Positions 25,947 to 35,320 are shown, counted from the stretch's first letter. The stretch: 64,000 nt of DNA from Bacillus salipaludis (GCF_004358205.1 NZ_SMYO01000003.1:186001-250000), one strand, 5' to 3'. Translations and numbers: made by a program. Notes: generated by a model not told the origin, from the letters alone.

Positions 25947-27185
25947 TTACCCTTTTTTCACGTATAGCTGATTCCCCATTTCAGCCTCCCAAACCTTAAA
26001 AGCCATTTCCACCTGCTCTCTGCCTTTTTCAATCCCGGGATGAAATTGAATGTCAGCCTTTTGCCTGGTTGCCTCAACCTTCTCGAGGGCTGCCCTTAGC
26101 GGCTCCTCGAATGAGCGAGTCCCTAGTAGCTCCTCAGCAATCGAATAGCCGGCTACCTCACCCTGGGACATGGCTACCTTTGCACTTTCAATTCCGGTAA
26201 TGTTTCCGGCAACATATAGCCCTTTCAGACCTGTTTTCATTTTTTCACTATGAATGGGAACATGCCCACCGAGCTCTTCCACATAACGGAAAGAACATCC
26301 GGCCAAAGCTGCTAATTCCACAAGTGGATACAAGCCGCCAGCAATACAAACAAAATCCGCTTCAATCAAACGTTCAGTGCTTTCAACTGGATTTCCATCC
26401 AAATCAATATCCACCACTCGAACTCCTTCGACCTGCTCCGATCCGACAATTTCAACCACAGCCTGCCGCAGCTTGACTGGAATTCCCCAGACACGAAAAC
26501 CGCTTTTAGGATAAAACTTCAACCCAAACCGTTTCATCGACGGCGATTTCATCATTCCGCTGCCAAAACGAAGAAATTTAGAGGGGGCAAGATGGGCAAC
26601 ACGCAATAGCGAATCCAGGACTTTCCCTGGGTCACCAGCATCTTCAGTAATCAGACTTTTCAGCGGAAGCATCATTGACTCAATTTCAACCCCAGCTAAT
26701 TCCAACTCACGGGCAATTGCAGTAGATAAAATATTGACCCCGACAATGACTCCACGCTGTCCCGGCCGTACCCGATGCACATTCGTCATCACCTGGGCCG
26801 CACCGATTGACATTACCCCCGGCAAGGTCCAACCGGCAATTGGCAGTGCCGTTTCTGCTGCACCCGTTGCCAGCAGCAATGCTTTAGCCCGGATTGTATC
26901 CTTTGTGGTGTATACTTTCCATTCGTCCCCCGACCGTTTAAGGTTGTAAACCGAAACACCCATATCAAATTCCACACCCAATTCACGAGCTTCCGAAATC
27001 AGACGTTCAGCCGTTTCGATTCCATTCCACCAGGTGCCATCCGGTTCTTCGTGCAGTTGACCGAGCAGCCTGCCGCCAGGTCGTACGAATTCATCGACCA
27101 CCTTCACTTTTACTCCAGCACGTGCACAGACAATCGCTGACGAAATACCTGCTGGTCCCGCTCCAACAATAAGAACATCCCTCAC
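25947..27185 (-). CDS. NAD/FAD-binding oxidoreductase (HcnB-like), probable D-hydroxyproline dehydrogenase alpha subunit
   Basis: 412 aa. FAD site DVLIVGAGPAGISSAIVCARAGVKVKVVDE at the N-terminus; RPGGRLLGQLHEEPDGTWWNG; a second Rossmann motif near GVIVGVNILSTAIARELELAG; and GLYVAGNITGIESAKVAMSQGEVAG near the end. HcnB/SoxA-type subunits usually carry a C-terminal BFD-like [2Fe-2S] domain. It is absent here and encoded separately upstream (27510-27827). It overlaps the ferredoxin-like gene by 4 bp, so the subunits are probably made together. Confidence 0.86.
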   Translation of the reverse strand: MRDVLIVGAGPAGISSAIVCARAGVKVKVVDEFVRPGGRLLGQLHEEPDGTWWNGIETAERLISEARELGVEFDMGVSVYNLKRSGDEWKVYTTKDTIRAKALLLATGAAETALPIAGWTLPGVMSIGAAQVMTNVHRVRPGQRGVIVGVNILSTAIARELELAGVEIESMMLPLKSLITEDAGDPGKVLDSLLRVAHLAPSKFLRFGSGMMKSPSMKRFGLKFYPKSGFRVWGIPVKLRQAVVEIVGSEQVEGVRVVDIDLDGNPVESTERLIEADFVCIAGGLYPLVELAALAGCSFRYVEELGGHVPIHSEKMKTGLKGLYVAGNITGIESAKVAMSQGEVAGYSIAEELLGTRSFEEPLRAALEKVEATRQKADIQFHPGIEKGREQVEMAFKVWEAEMGNQLYVKKG

Positions 27186-27532
27186 AAGGTATCGCCCTCT
27201 TTCTTAAAAGGAGTAGGCAGCTTTTCTCCCGAATGGACATTCATCCCATTTCGAATTGGGGTTAAACAAGCCCGAACACCTGTCCTACCATCCACTTGAA
27301 CTCGACATTCATAACAATGTCCGATATTACAATAGATTCCACGAGGCGTACCCGTCTCTTCCTGGCATCGTAATGTTCGAACACCGCTGGCCAGAAGGGC
27401 CGCTGCAATCGTTTCTCCCTCCAATCCGCTAAATACCTGATCGTTAAACGTAAAATTCACTAGACCTTTAATCTTTAATTCTCCCAAAATAGGATGATGG
27501 ACCACCCGATTATTCTTTTCCATTCGAATCAT
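27182..27532 (-). CDS. HcnA-like [2Fe-2S] subunit of the amino-acid dehydrogenase
   Basis: About 116 aa. A ferredoxin-like fold with LVNFTFNDQVFSGLEGETIAAALLASGVRTLRC and the cluster-binding series RCQEETG, GIYCNIGHCYECRVQVDG and RACLTPI. This is the small electron-transfer subunit found with HcnB/HcnC-type dehydrogenases. The start is uncertain: ATG at 27532 or 27523, or TTG at 27538, all inside the 3' end of the upstream BFD-like gene; GGGAATGA fits 27523 best. Overlap with the genes on both sides indicates tight coupling. Confidence 0.82.
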   Translation of the reverse strand: MIRMEKNNRVVHHPILGELKIKGLVNFTFNDQVFSGLEGETIAAALLASGVRTLRCQEETGTPRGIYCNIGHCYECRVQVDGRTGVRACLTPIRNGMNVHSGEKLPTPFKKEGDTL

Positions 27533-27827
27533 TCCCAATCATAAAAAATTGGATGGGTCGGACAGGCGGCTGAAACCTTAGCGGAATATCGTTCGTCCGC
27601 TCTTTCCCCGTTTGTTTTTCAACAATCCGATCAATCAGGTTGCGGCAGGTCCGCCCGCCGCAATACCCCATTCCAGCCCTTGTCCGGAGTTTTAGTTCCC
27701 TGGAGGAACACCCGTGAATCTGAACTATTTCTATTAAATCCTCCAAATATACTTCTTCACAGCGGCAGACTACCGTTTTCGGTTTCTCCAAAAAAACACC
27801 AGCTTTCCAATGAATATAGGGGGACAA
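27510..27827 (-). CDS. Stand-alone BFD-like [2Fe-2S] domain protein
   Basis: 105 aa. The sequence KTVVCRCEEVYLEDLIEIVQ followed by GMGYCGGRTCRNLIDRIV gives the CxC...CxxxxC arrangement of bacterioferritin-associated-ferredoxin-like domains. In related HcnB subunits this domain is fused at the C-terminus; here it is a separate first subunit. TTG start with GGGGGAGG 4-5 nt upstream. The C-terminal 40 residues are outside the domain and rich in Pro/Arg. Confidence 0.82.
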   Translation of the reverse strand: MSPYIHWKAGVFLEKPKTVVCRCEEVYLEDLIEIVQIHGCSSRELKLRTRAGMGYCGGRTCRNLIDRIVEKQTGKERTNDIPLRFQPPVRPIQFFMIGNDSNGKE

Positions 27828-27852
27828 ATTACCTCCCCCTTAAATCCTCAAA

Positions 27853-28734
27853 TTAATTCACCTTCACACTGACCGCTTGCTCGAACGCTTCTTTAATTTT
27901 TTGAAGCTCACTCTCAGGCAGCGGCATTCTCGGCGGACGAGTTGGTCCCACCGGTCTGCCGGCAAGTTCCATCGAATATTTAATCGCCTGAACAAGCTGC
28001 GGTTTTGCATCATAATGATACAGAGGCAGTGAAGGACGATAGAGTTCCAGAGCTTCTTGTACCCTGCCTTGCGATGCCAATTCAAATATTCGTACCCCTT
28101 CTCTAGGAAAAACATTTGGGAATCCGGCAATCCAGCCAGTTGCCCCGGCAATCGGACCTTCCATTGCTAAATCGTCAACACCAATCATTACTTCTAAGTC
28201 AGTTTTAGCTAAAATATCATGTACACGGCGGATATCTCCCGAAAATTCTTTTACTGCAACCACATTTTCAATCGCCGATAATTTTTTTAGTAAATCCGGT
28301 GTTAAATCAACTTTGTAATCATGGGGATTGTTGTAGGCAATAATTGGAATACCAACTTCCGATAATGCCTCATAATGAGCAAAAATTTCCGCTTCAGTCG
28401 GATTATAATTAATCGGCGGCAGTGCCATAATTCCGGCCGCACCAGCAGCTTTTGCATGACGAGCCCAGCCTGCTGCCTGATCAGTAGACGGCGCACCCGT
28501 GCCGACAACAACCGGTACTCTTCCATTTGCCGCAACAATGACGGTTTCAATAACCTTTGCCCTCTCCTCAGGAGTCAGCGATGCATATTCTCCAACCGAT
28601 CCTGCCGGGATAATTCCGTGCACTCCTTCCTTAATCAGCCAATCTACATGCTCCTCCAACTTCTTATAATCAACCTGATATTCCTCTGTAAATGGTGTAA
28701 TAATCGCGACATAAACTCCTGAAAACTTTGCCAT
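27853..28734 (-). CDS. DHDPS-family deaminase, probable delta1-pyrroline-4-hydroxy-2-carboxylate deaminase
   Basis: 293 aa, class I aldolase fold. GVYVAIITPFTEEYQVDYKKLEEHVDWLI at the start; the catalytic Tyr in PIIAYNNPHDYKVDL and the Schiff-base Lys in NVVAVKEFSGDIRRV. In hydroxyproline clusters this enzyme deaminates and dehydrates delta1-pyrroline-4-hydroxy-2-carboxylate to 2-oxoglutarate semialdehyde and ammonia. The ATG at 28734 (9 nt after GAGAGGAG) is preferred to the GTG at 28740. It sits between the ABC importer and the dehydrogenase genes. A dihydrodipicolinate synthase role is unlikely in this context. Confidence 0.85.
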   Translation of the reverse strand: MAKFSGVYVAIITPFTEEYQVDYKKLEEHVDWLIKEGVHGIIPAGSVGEYASLTPEERAKVIETVIVAANGRVPVVVGTGAPSTDQAAGWARHAKAAGAAGIMALPPINYNPTEAEIFAHYEALSEVGIPIIAYNNPHDYKVDLTPDLLKKLSAIENVVAVKEFSGDIRRVHDILAKTDLEVMIGVDDLAMEGPIAGATGWIAGFPNVFPREGVRIFELASQGRVQEALELYRPSLPLYHYDAKPQLVQAIKYSMELAGRPVGPTRPPRMPLPESELQKIKEAFEQAVSVKVN

Positions 28735-28773
28735 TTCCACATTCTCCTCTCAAACTCGAAAAATATTTTTATT

Positions 28774-29490
28774 TTATGCTAAATAAGCATTAACCACTTT
28801 ACTATCTTCTTGCAGTTCCGCAGCAGACCCCTCCATCGTCACCGAGCCTGTTTCCAGCACATAACCCCTTGTCGCTAGCTTCAAAGCAGCTCGCGCATTC
28901 TGTTCAACCAGCAAAATCGTTGTCCCTTGGTTATTGATATTGCGGATAATCTTCATAATTTCTTTGACAATAATCGGCGCAAGTCCCATTGACGGTTCAT
29001 CGAGCATCAACAATTTCGGCTCCACCATCAATCCTCGGCCAATCGCCAGCATTTGCTGTTCCCCGCCAGACAACGTGCCGGCCTTTTGCTTCGCCCGCTC
29101 CCTCAGACGGGGAAACAGCTCAAAAATATTTTCCACATTATCCTTAATATGATTTTTTTTCTTTCTTTGGGTAAAGCCACCCAGTTCAAGGTTTTCAAGA
29201 ACGGTCATTGTGCCGAAAATCCGTCTGCCCTCCGGAACATGGACAATTCCCAGTTCCACAATTTCATGAGGACGTAATTTCGTGATTTCCTGCCCTAAAA
29301 AAGTAATTGAACCATTTTGGTTTTTCACGAGACCGGAAATGGTTTTCAGCAGGGTGCTTTTTCCGGCTCCGTTACTACCAAGCATTGTCACAATTTCTCC
29401 AGGATAGATGGCGGCACTCACCCGTTCTAGTGCCTGAATTTTTCCATAATAAGAGTCTACATTCTTTAATTCTAAGACGGGAGTGCTCAT
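28774..29490 (-). CDS. livF: Branched-chain-type ABC importer ATPase LivF
   Basis: 238 aa. Walker A GSNGAGKST, signature LSGGEQQMLAIGRGL, Walker B LLMLDEPSMGLAP and H-loop region ILLVEQNARAAL, the LivF subtype. It powers the HAAT-family importer encoded by the next genes. It overlaps livG by 4 bp. Placement inside the hydroxyproline cluster suggests hydroxyproline rather than leucine as substrate. Confidence 0.92.
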   Translation of the reverse strand: MSTPVLELKNVDSYYGKIQALERVSAAIYPGEIVTMLGSNGAGKSTLLKTISGLVKNQNGSITFLGQEITKLRPHEIVELGIVHVPEGRRIFGTMTVLENLELGGFTQRKKKNHIKDNVENIFELFPRLRERAKQKAGTLSGGEQQMLAIGRGLMVEPKLLMLDEPSMGLAPIIVKEIMKIIRNINNQGTTILLVEQNARAALKLATRGYVLETGSVTMEGSAAELQEDSKVVNAYLA

Positions 29491-30257
29491 TCATCGTCCT
29501 CCTTTCCTAAATAGGCTTCAATCACCAGTTGATTTTGGAAGACTTCTTCCGGGCTGCCATCGGCAATTTTTTTCCCATAATCCAAAACCGTTACATTGTC
29601 TGCTAATTTACTAACAAGGCCAATATCATGTTCGATGATAAAAATCGTCAGGTCATATTCCTTATGAATTCGTTTAATCAACAGAATCAGTTCTTCCCGT
29701 TCACTTTTATTCAGCCCTGCAGCGGGTTCATCAAGCAGTAACAACTTCGGCTGAGAGGCAAGGGCTCTGGCAATTTCCACCTTCCGTTGCAGCCCATATG
29801 GCAGGTTTTTCGCTTGGCGGTTTGCATAATCACTAACGCCGACAAATTCCATTGCTGATTCCGCAACGGTTTTAATTAATTCTTCTTCTCTTCTTTGCGC
29901 GGGTGTACGAAAAATAGCTCCTAGATAGCCCTGTCTTGTTTTGCTGTGCATCCCGCTCATTACATTTTCAAGCACCGTCAACGACGGAAAAAGACGGATA
30001 TTTTGAAAGGTTCGAGCCATGCCCAATTCGGTGATTTTACTTGGCTTTTTCCGGACAATATTATTACCATCGAAAATGATATTTCCTTTGCTAGGTTTGT
30101 AGAACCCTGTAATGATGTTGAACATCGAGGTTTTTCCAGCCCCGTTCGGTCCAACAAGCCCGATAATTTTACCTTTTTCAATCGTGAAACTGACATTATC
30201 AACCGCCTTCAGGCCACCGAACTGTAAGGTTACATTTTCGATACTAACCAGCGACAT
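29487..30257 (-). CDS. livG: Branched-chain-type ABC importer ATPase LivG
   Basis: 256 aa. Walker A GPNGAGKTSMFN, signature LPYGLQRKVEIARAL, Walker B LLLLDEPAAGLN, then IFIIEHDIGLV, all typical of LivG. It overlaps both livF and livM, so the importer genes form one translationally coupled set. Confidence 0.92.
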   Translation of the reverse strand: MSLVSIENVTLQFGGLKAVDNVSFTIEKGKIIGLVGPNGAGKTSMFNIITGFYKPSKGNIIFDGNNIVRKKPSKITELGMARTFQNIRLFPSLTVLENVMSGMHSKTRQGYLGAIFRTPAQRREEELIKTVAESAMEFVGVSDYANRQAKNLPYGLQRKVEIARALASQPKLLLLDEPAAGLNKSEREELILLIKRIHKEYDLTIFIIEHDIGLVSKLADNVTVLDYGKKIADGSPEEVFQNQLVIEAYLGKEDDE

Positions 30258-31227
30258 GGCGATCCGCCTCCGTTTCTTTTCCTGCTGAAACCGATGCCCT
30301 TTCCTTTGCGGACGGCCAGATTCCTTCCGGACGGAAAATCATCATGACCACGAGGAGTCCGCCAAAGATTAGCAGGCGCCAGTCGGAAAAATCACGCATC
30401 ACTTCCGGAAGGAGAATGACAAATACTGCACCCAATACCACTCCCGGAATTCTGCCTATCCCCCCCAGAACTACAGCTAATAAAATCATCGCTGATTGGT
30501 TAAAGCTAAAACTCTGCGGAGAAATCGCCGTCATTTTTACCGCAAAAATTGATCCGCCAAAGCCGCCGACTATCGCTCCAAAAATATAGGCTAATAGTTT
30601 TGTCCTCCAACGGTTAATTCCCATTGCTTCCGCTGCATCTTCGTCCTCGCGAATATATTTCCAGGCTCTTCCTAATCGTGAATCTCCTAGTCTTCTGACA
30701 ATAAAGATCATTAAAATGACAGATACAAATGCCAGATAATAAACCCCTGTTAGACCTGTTAATTGGAAAGAACCAATCGAAGGCTTTGGAATCCCGTAAA
30801 TTCCCGATGCACCGCCGGTAAAATGAAGATTTATGGCAGAAATCCGGACAATTTCGCCAAACCCTAATGTGACAATCGCCAGGTAATCACTTCTGAGACG
30901 AAGTGTGGGTGCCCCGATAATCACGCCTGCAATTGCAGACAGAATTGCGGAAGCAATAATCGCAATCCAAAAGGATAGATGGTATTGTGTCATTAAAATT
31001 CCCGTTGTGTAAGCTCCCACTGCAAAAAAGGCCGAAAACCCTAAATCTAGCAGGCCGCAAAAACCAACGACAATGTTTAAACCTAATGCAAGAATGATAT
31101 AAATCAGTGCCATCAGTGCAACATCGATCCAATAGTTGTCTGAAATTAAGGGCAGGCATGCCATTAAGAGAATGAGTACACAAAGGGCTGCTATTTTCAA
31201 AGAGTTTTTTTGAACTGTCTTGTCCAT
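30244..31227 (-). CDS. livM: Branched-chain-type ABC importer permease LivM
   Basis: 327 aa, about 8-9 membrane segments. LivM signatures: GLNIVVGFCGLLDLGFSAFFAVGAYT, LRLRSDYLAIVTLGFGEIVRI and the EAA-like loop YIREDEDAAEAMGINRWRTKLLAY. It forms the membrane channel with LivH. It overlaps livG by 14 bp and follows livH by 3 bp. Confidence 0.92.
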   Translation of the reverse strand: MDKTVQKNSLKIAALCVLILLMACLPLISDNYWIDVALMALIYIILALGLNIVVGFCGLLDLGFSAFFAVGAYTTGILMTQYHLSFWIAIIASAILSAIAGVIIGAPTLRLRSDYLAIVTLGFGEIVRISAINLHFTGGASGIYGIPKPSIGSFQLTGLTGVYYLAFVSVILMIFIVRRLGDSRLGRAWKYIREDEDAAEAMGINRWRTKLLAYIFGAIVGGFGGSIFAVKMTAISPQSFSFNQSAMILLAVVLGGIGRIPGVVLGAVFVILLPEVMRDFSDWRLLIFGGLLVVMMIFRPEGIWPSAKERASVSAGKETEADRHVAG

Positions 31228-31230
31228 AAG

Positions 31231-32127
31231 CTACACCCTTTCCACTTCATTCTCACCAAGGATTCCCGTTGGTTTAAAGACAAGTAACAGAATCAAGATT
31301 CCAAAGGCAAAAACATCCTTCCAGGCGCTTCCTACATAAACGGTTCCGATGGTTTCAACAATTCCTAGAAGCAATCCGCCAAGCATCGCTCCTTTGACAC
31401 TGCCGATTCCGCCGATTACTGCTGCTGTGAAGGCTTTTAAACCAATGATAAACCCCATGAGGAAATTGATTTGTCCATAATAAACCCCGTCCATCACTCC
31501 TGCTGCGGCAGCAAGTGAGGAACCGATAAAGAACGTCATCGCAATGACGCGGTGAACGGCAATACCCATTAAGGATGTAGCCGTCGAATCAATAGCAATC
31601 GATCGCATAGCTTTTCCGTACAATGTTTTGTGAATAAAAATATGTAATGCAACCATCATGAAAATAGAGAAGATAATAATGCCCAATTGCATGTAGGATA
31701 GATTTGCTCCGAGGATATGAAACCCTTTATTTGATAGATGAATAGGATAGACGCGAAAACTAGCTCCATAGGTAAGCATGATTCCATTTTGTAAAAATAA
31801 CGAGACCCCGACGGCTGTAATTAAAACGGCTAGACGTGAAGATGCATTAAATAGAGGTCGATAGGCAATTCTTTCAACAACTACACCAAATAATCCGATT
31901 ACAACCATCGAAATCAATAGGGCTAACCCTAAACCTAGTAAACTTGGCATACCAGTCAAAAAAGATAGCACGGTGAAGCCGACAAAAGAACCTACCATAA
32001 ATATATCGCCATGAGCAAAGTTCAATAGCCTGATGACACCGAACACCATCGTATAACCTAAGGCAATTAGGCTATAAAAACAGCCAATGATGATCGCATT
32101 TATACATTGTTGTATAAATATATCCAT
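31231..32127 (-). CDS. livH: Branched-chain-type ABC importer permease LivH
   Basis: 298 aa. Starts MDIFIQQCINAIIIGCFYSLIALGYTMVFGVIRLLNFAHGD, the LivH hallmark, with GKAMRSIAIDSTATSLMGI (EAA loop) and AFTAAVIGGIGSVKGAMLGG. It lies 119 bp after the binding-protein gene with a stable hairpin between them. Confidence 0.92.
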   Translation of the reverse strand: MDIFIQQCINAIIIGCFYSLIALGYTMVFGVIRLLNFAHGDIFMVGSFVGFTVLSFLTGMPSLLGLGLALLISMVVIGLFGVVVERIAYRPLFNASSRLAVLITAVGVSLFLQNGIMLTYGASFRVYPIHLSNKGFHILGANLSYMQLGIIIFSIFMMVALHIFIHKTLYGKAMRSIAIDSTATSLMGIAVHRVIAMTFFIGSSLAAAAGVMDGVYYGQINFLMGFIIGLKAFTAAVIGGIGSVKGAMLGGLLLGIVETIGTVYVGSAWKDVFAFGILILLLVFKPTGILGENEVERV

Positions 32128-32144
32128 CTAGATCTCCCTTTCAC

Positions 32145-32174
32145 GGGGTGTCCTGGTATAATATGAGACACCCC
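32145..32174 (-). promoter_or_regulatory. Intercistronic hairpin between binding protein and livH
   Basis: GGGGTGTC and GACACCCC form a perfect 8-bp stem with a 14-nt loop and no T-run. Such hairpins often stabilise the binding-protein mRNA or weaken read-through, which fits the higher need for binding protein. Confidence 0.6.
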
Positions 32175-32246
32175 TAAATCTGATTTTAAACCGTTGGACA
32201 TCCATAACTGTCTAGCCCCCATCCTGTACGGGCGCTATCTTCTTTT

Positions 32247-33401
32247 CTATTGTGCCAATGTCATTTGGCCATTTTTAACAATCAATACAACAAAATTAGA
32301 AGTGGCAGTCTCTCCATTTCCCTTAAACTTCAATGGACCGCTGAACGTTTCAAAGCCATTTGTTTCGTTTAGCGCCTTGATGACTTTATCCTTGTCTGTT
32401 GAACCCGCGCGTTTGATTGCATCCGCCATGACTTTCATCCCGTCATAAGAAATCGCGGAGTATGGTCCTGGATCTGCACCAAATTTTTCTTTATATTTTG
32501 GGATCCAATCCTTCGCACTTTCTTGGAATTGCGGTGTTGGAGTAGTCGTTACAAATAGCCCTTCTGCATTTTCCGGACCAGCGATTTTAATAATCGTTGG
32601 ATCGTTTGAGCCATCACCTACACCAAAGGCACCGGAAACGCCGGCTTGCTTAAATTGTTTTGCCAAAAGTCCGCCGACATTATAGTAACCCGTCCAGTAA
32701 GTTGCATCTGGTTTAAGTTCCTTCAGTTTGGTCATGAGTGAGTTAAAATCTTTTTCCTCTGGATTGACCGCGTCAAATGCGATGACCTTTGCACCCATTC
32801 CTTTTACTTCATCTCTTGTTCTTTCTGCGAGGTCAACTGCATACGCGGAATTATCATTGATTATTGCGATTTTTTTAGCGCCAAATTTGTTTACCATATA
32901 TTCAGCAGCAGATTTAGCCTGCGCCGGCGCGGTACTATTTAATAGAAAAATATCTTTGAAGCCTTGCTCAGGAATTTTCGCAGAGTTTGCAGCTGTTAAA
33001 ATCCAAGGGATATCTGCTTGGTTCATAACACCTGATGCCGGCAGAACAGCACCTGAGCAGTATCCGCCGACAACTGCTACGACATCCTTTGATACGAGTT
33101 TGTTAGCACCGGCTGTGGCAATTTGCGGGTCACAGCCTTCGTCCTCTTTAACAAGTTTGATTTTCTTTCCGTTGATACCACCGGCAGCATTGATTTCATC
33201 AGCAGCCATTTGAATCGCATTATTCATGTCCTCACCCATTTTTGCACTTGAACCGGTAATTGGGGTTAGCGTTCCAATCAATATTTCGCTGCCTTTGTCC
33301 TTGCCATCAGAGGAATCTGATCCTCCCGTTTTCGAGGAACAGGCAGTAATCATCATCATGACGATTACAAGTAATCCTAAGCGAGAAAGCCATTTACTCA
33401 T
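32247..33401 (-). CDS. Periplasmic-type substrate-binding lipoprotein (LivJ-like)
   Basis: 384 aa. The signal peptide ends in the lipobox MITACSSK. A type I binding-protein fold follows: ILIGTLTPITGSSAKMGEDMNNAIQMAADEINAAGGINGKKIKLV and GGYCSGAVLPASGVMNQADIPWILTAANSA. It delivers substrate to LivHMGF; hydroxyproline or a related imino acid is inferred from the cluster. A perfect cre box lies 35 bp upstream of the start codon. Confidence 0.9.
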   Translation of the reverse strand: MSKWLSRLGLLVIVMMMITACSSKTGGSDSSDGKDKGSEILIGTLTPITGSSAKMGEDMNNAIQMAADEINAAGGINGKKIKLVKEDEGCDPQIATAGANKLVSKDVVAVVGGYCSGAVLPASGVMNQADIPWILTAANSAKIPEQGFKDIFLLNSTAPAQAKSAAEYMVNKFGAKKIAIINDNSAYAVDLAERTRDEVKGMGAKVIAFDAVNPEEKDFNSLMTKLKELKPDATYWTGYYNVGGLLAKQFKQAGVSGAFGVGDGSNDPTIIKIAGPENAEGLFVTTTPTPQFQESAKDWIPKYKEKFGADPGPYSAISYDGMKVMADAIKRAGSTDKDKVIKALNETNGFETFSGPLKFKGNGETATSNFVVLIVKNGQMTLAQ

Positions 33402-33435
33402 TCAAAATATCCCCTTTCTTTTAACAAAATCGGAT

Positions 33436-33449
33436 TGAAAACGGTTTCA
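33436..33449 (-). promoter_or_regulatory. Perfect cre box upstream of the binding-protein gene
   Basis: TGAAAACGGTTTCA fits the CcpA consensus TGWAANCGNTNWCA at every position and is palindromic. It lies between the aconitase-X stop codon and the lipoprotein gene, predicting catabolite control of the importer and downstream genes. Confidence 0.8.
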
Positions 33450-33453
33450 TTAT

Positions 33454-34752
33454 CTAATAGAGCCACTTTGGTCGGCTAATGATTGGTCTGCCTGCGATTG
33501 CAGATTGTACGCAATCTTTAATGCTACTAAAATAAATTTTGCGATTAACTAGGCCAGGAGCATAGTGCGCATATTTTGCAGAGTTGGTCATTAATGTTTG
33601 ACATTTATCCGGAATCACTGGAGTGTTAATCATACATAAACAAGTATCGGTCAAGAATTTTATTCCGAAGTGCTCAATTCTACCGGCCACACCGTTGTTG
33701 AGGGCTTGTTCATAAACGTATTGGGAGGTCGTGATGATGAATTCTGACTGGACTTTTACTGGAGATTTTTTTTCGATTAAGTTCTGGGCTTGTTCTACTT
33801 CCTGTTCAATTATTTCTGCCAAAAACTCGCATTCCTCATAGGAAAAATGCGGACTTCCAAGTGTGATCATATCAACCTTTGCTTCGGCACCGGAAGACAG
33901 TTTCTCCCACACTTCCCGTAGTTCTGCTTTTGACACTTTATGTATGGAAGCTGGAGGTTTATTGCCCAAAGCATTTTCCACCGATTGTGCTTCAGGTGTA
34001 ATTCCGACAATATGAAACATTCCAACGGAACCGGCTGTTGCAGTGGCAGCTCCAAAGGCCTTTAAATCATCGGCTGATGGGGTATGGTTTAGACCGGTAA
34101 TCACAGGTACACCACCATTTACCCTTTGGCCAACAAAATAACCAAAAACTGGATAGAAGAAGGCGTCTATCTCGTGAATCTCCTCCACATCGATTAAAAT
34201 GGTGCCTTTCCTGTTTTCCTCAAGATGAAGACCTGTTAAGGGAACCCGGCCGATGATGGCAGCACAAATATCCATCAAATCCCCATAGCGGTTTGTTTTT
34301 GCTCCAAGGACACTATTGGCATAGACGACGGCATTTGATTCTGCCCAGGCGATATCCATTCCTTTTTGCGGTTTTTCCGGCAACAGGTATGGGGTGCAAG
34401 TAAAGGTTGGCTTTGCTCCCATCTGCAGATAGGCATCAGCAAGTCTTTGAGCGCAGTTTGCCCATTCCGCCTCGACACCCTGTTCCTTCCAGCGTTTTCG
34501 GTCAATAGAGATGGCATTCATAGTTGTCGGAACGGTAACCTTCCCACCCAATTCGGCTAGCGTTTCAGCAAAATGAAGGCTCGCTGGGCCGGTATAAATA
34601 CAGCCATCAATATGTGCGCACTCAATATCAATTAGCTTTTTTGCCCCTTGAATTTCCGCCATTCGGACTATAACCCTCATGGCTAACTGCTTTGCTTTAC
34701 CTTCATTTCCTTCAAGAATGCTTCGATCTTTTTTCGTCAATTCAACCTGCAT
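33454..34752 (-). CDS. Aconitase X catalytic subunit, probable cis-3-hydroxy-L-proline dehydratase large subunit
   Basis: 432 aa, AcnX family (DUF521). Recognisable stretches: LTKKDRSILEGNEGKAKQLAMRVIVRMAE, HIDGCIYTGPASLHFAE, NAISIDRKRW, ESNAVVYANSVLGAKTNRYGD and MTNSAKYAHYAPGLV. In bacterial amino-acid clusters AcnX pairs dehydrate cis-3-hydroxy-L-proline to delta1-pyrroline-2-carboxylate. The OCD-family reductase in this cluster would then make L-proline. The ATG at 34752 has AGGTG 6 nt upstream. The mevalonate-pathway AcnX of archaea is the other known role but does not fit here. Confidence 0.87.
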   Translation of the reverse strand: MQVELTKKDRSILEGNEGKAKQLAMRVIVRMAEIQGAKKLIDIECAHIDGCIYTGPASLHFAETLAELGGKVTVPTTMNAISIDRKRWKEQGVEAEWANCAQRLADAYLQMGAKPTFTCTPYLLPEKPQKGMDIAWAESNAVVYANSVLGAKTNRYGDLMDICAAIIGRVPLTGLHLEENRKGTILIDVEEIHEIDAFFYPVFGYFVGQRVNGGVPVITGLNHTPSADDLKAFGAATATAGSVGMFHIVGITPEAQSVENALGNKPPASIHKVSKAELREVWEKLSSGAEAKVDMITLGSPHFSYEECEFLAEIIEQEVEQAQNLIEKKSPVKVQSEFIITTSQYVYEQALNNGVAGRIEHFGIKFLTDTCLCMINTPVIPDKCQTLMTNSAKYAHYAPGLVNRKIYFSSIKDCVQSAIAGRPIISRPKWLY

Positions 34753-34888
34753 CTTTGACACCTGCCAATTATAATCTGGGCTTATGTTTATCCTTTAACC
34801 ACCCCCATTCAGAATATTTCGTGACCTTGTAAGTAGATAAGAGGCACTAACAGAAAGTTGGAATGCGAAATGCCTAGTTGGAGACGGT

Positions 34889-35320
34889 CTAGATTTGCAA
34901 TTTTACCTTTCCAGCTTTATCTATAAAAGCATATTTTGCTTTTAACGCATCATCAAAATCTTTAGGAGTTAAGACAATAATCGGGATGGATTTTTGCAGA
35001 AATTCATCAGCAACGATAGAGCCGAGCGAAATAATTTCGTCAAGCTGACATAGAAGAATGGCTGTGGGTGCGTGCTCAGAAAAGATCGCTTCGAGAAGGA
35101 TCCCGCTCCCTGTGCAGGAACCTCTTCCTGTCGGTAAAACAAATACCTTACCAGTTACATTTTCCTTTGATAACGGATGATGTCGGTCAATAATTTCCCC
35201 TGTGGTTGGATTTAGTCCACCCCAAAAGCTTAGTGGAACATTTGTGGCTAAAACAGGTCCTTCGGATTGTCCATCTACCAGGACCTGGCCTTTTTTTATA
35301 AGGAGTTTACTAGAAGACAT
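34889..35320 (-). CDS. Aconitase X swivel-domain small subunit (DUF126)
   Basis: 143 aa. GPVLATNVPLSFWGGLNPTTGEIIDRHHPL and VFVLPTGRGSCTGSGILLEAIF are diagnostic of the AcnX swivel domain, including the conserved catalytic-region Ser and the PxGRGSCTGS loop. It works as a heteromer with the large subunit encoded 136 bp downstream. It is the first structural gene of the catabolic region. Confidence 0.9.
   Translation of the reverse strand: MSSSKLLIKKGQVLVDGQSEGPVLATNVPLSFWGGLNPTTGEIIDRHHPLSKENVTGKVFVLPTGRGSCTGSGILLEAIFSEHAPTAILLCQLDEIISLGSIVADEFLQKSIPIIVLTPKDFDDALKAKYAFIDKAGKVKLQI

Noticed and set aside
28302..28722. Frames on both strands inside the DHDPS-family gene
   Set aside because: All are overlapped by a gene with a complete catalytic motif set.
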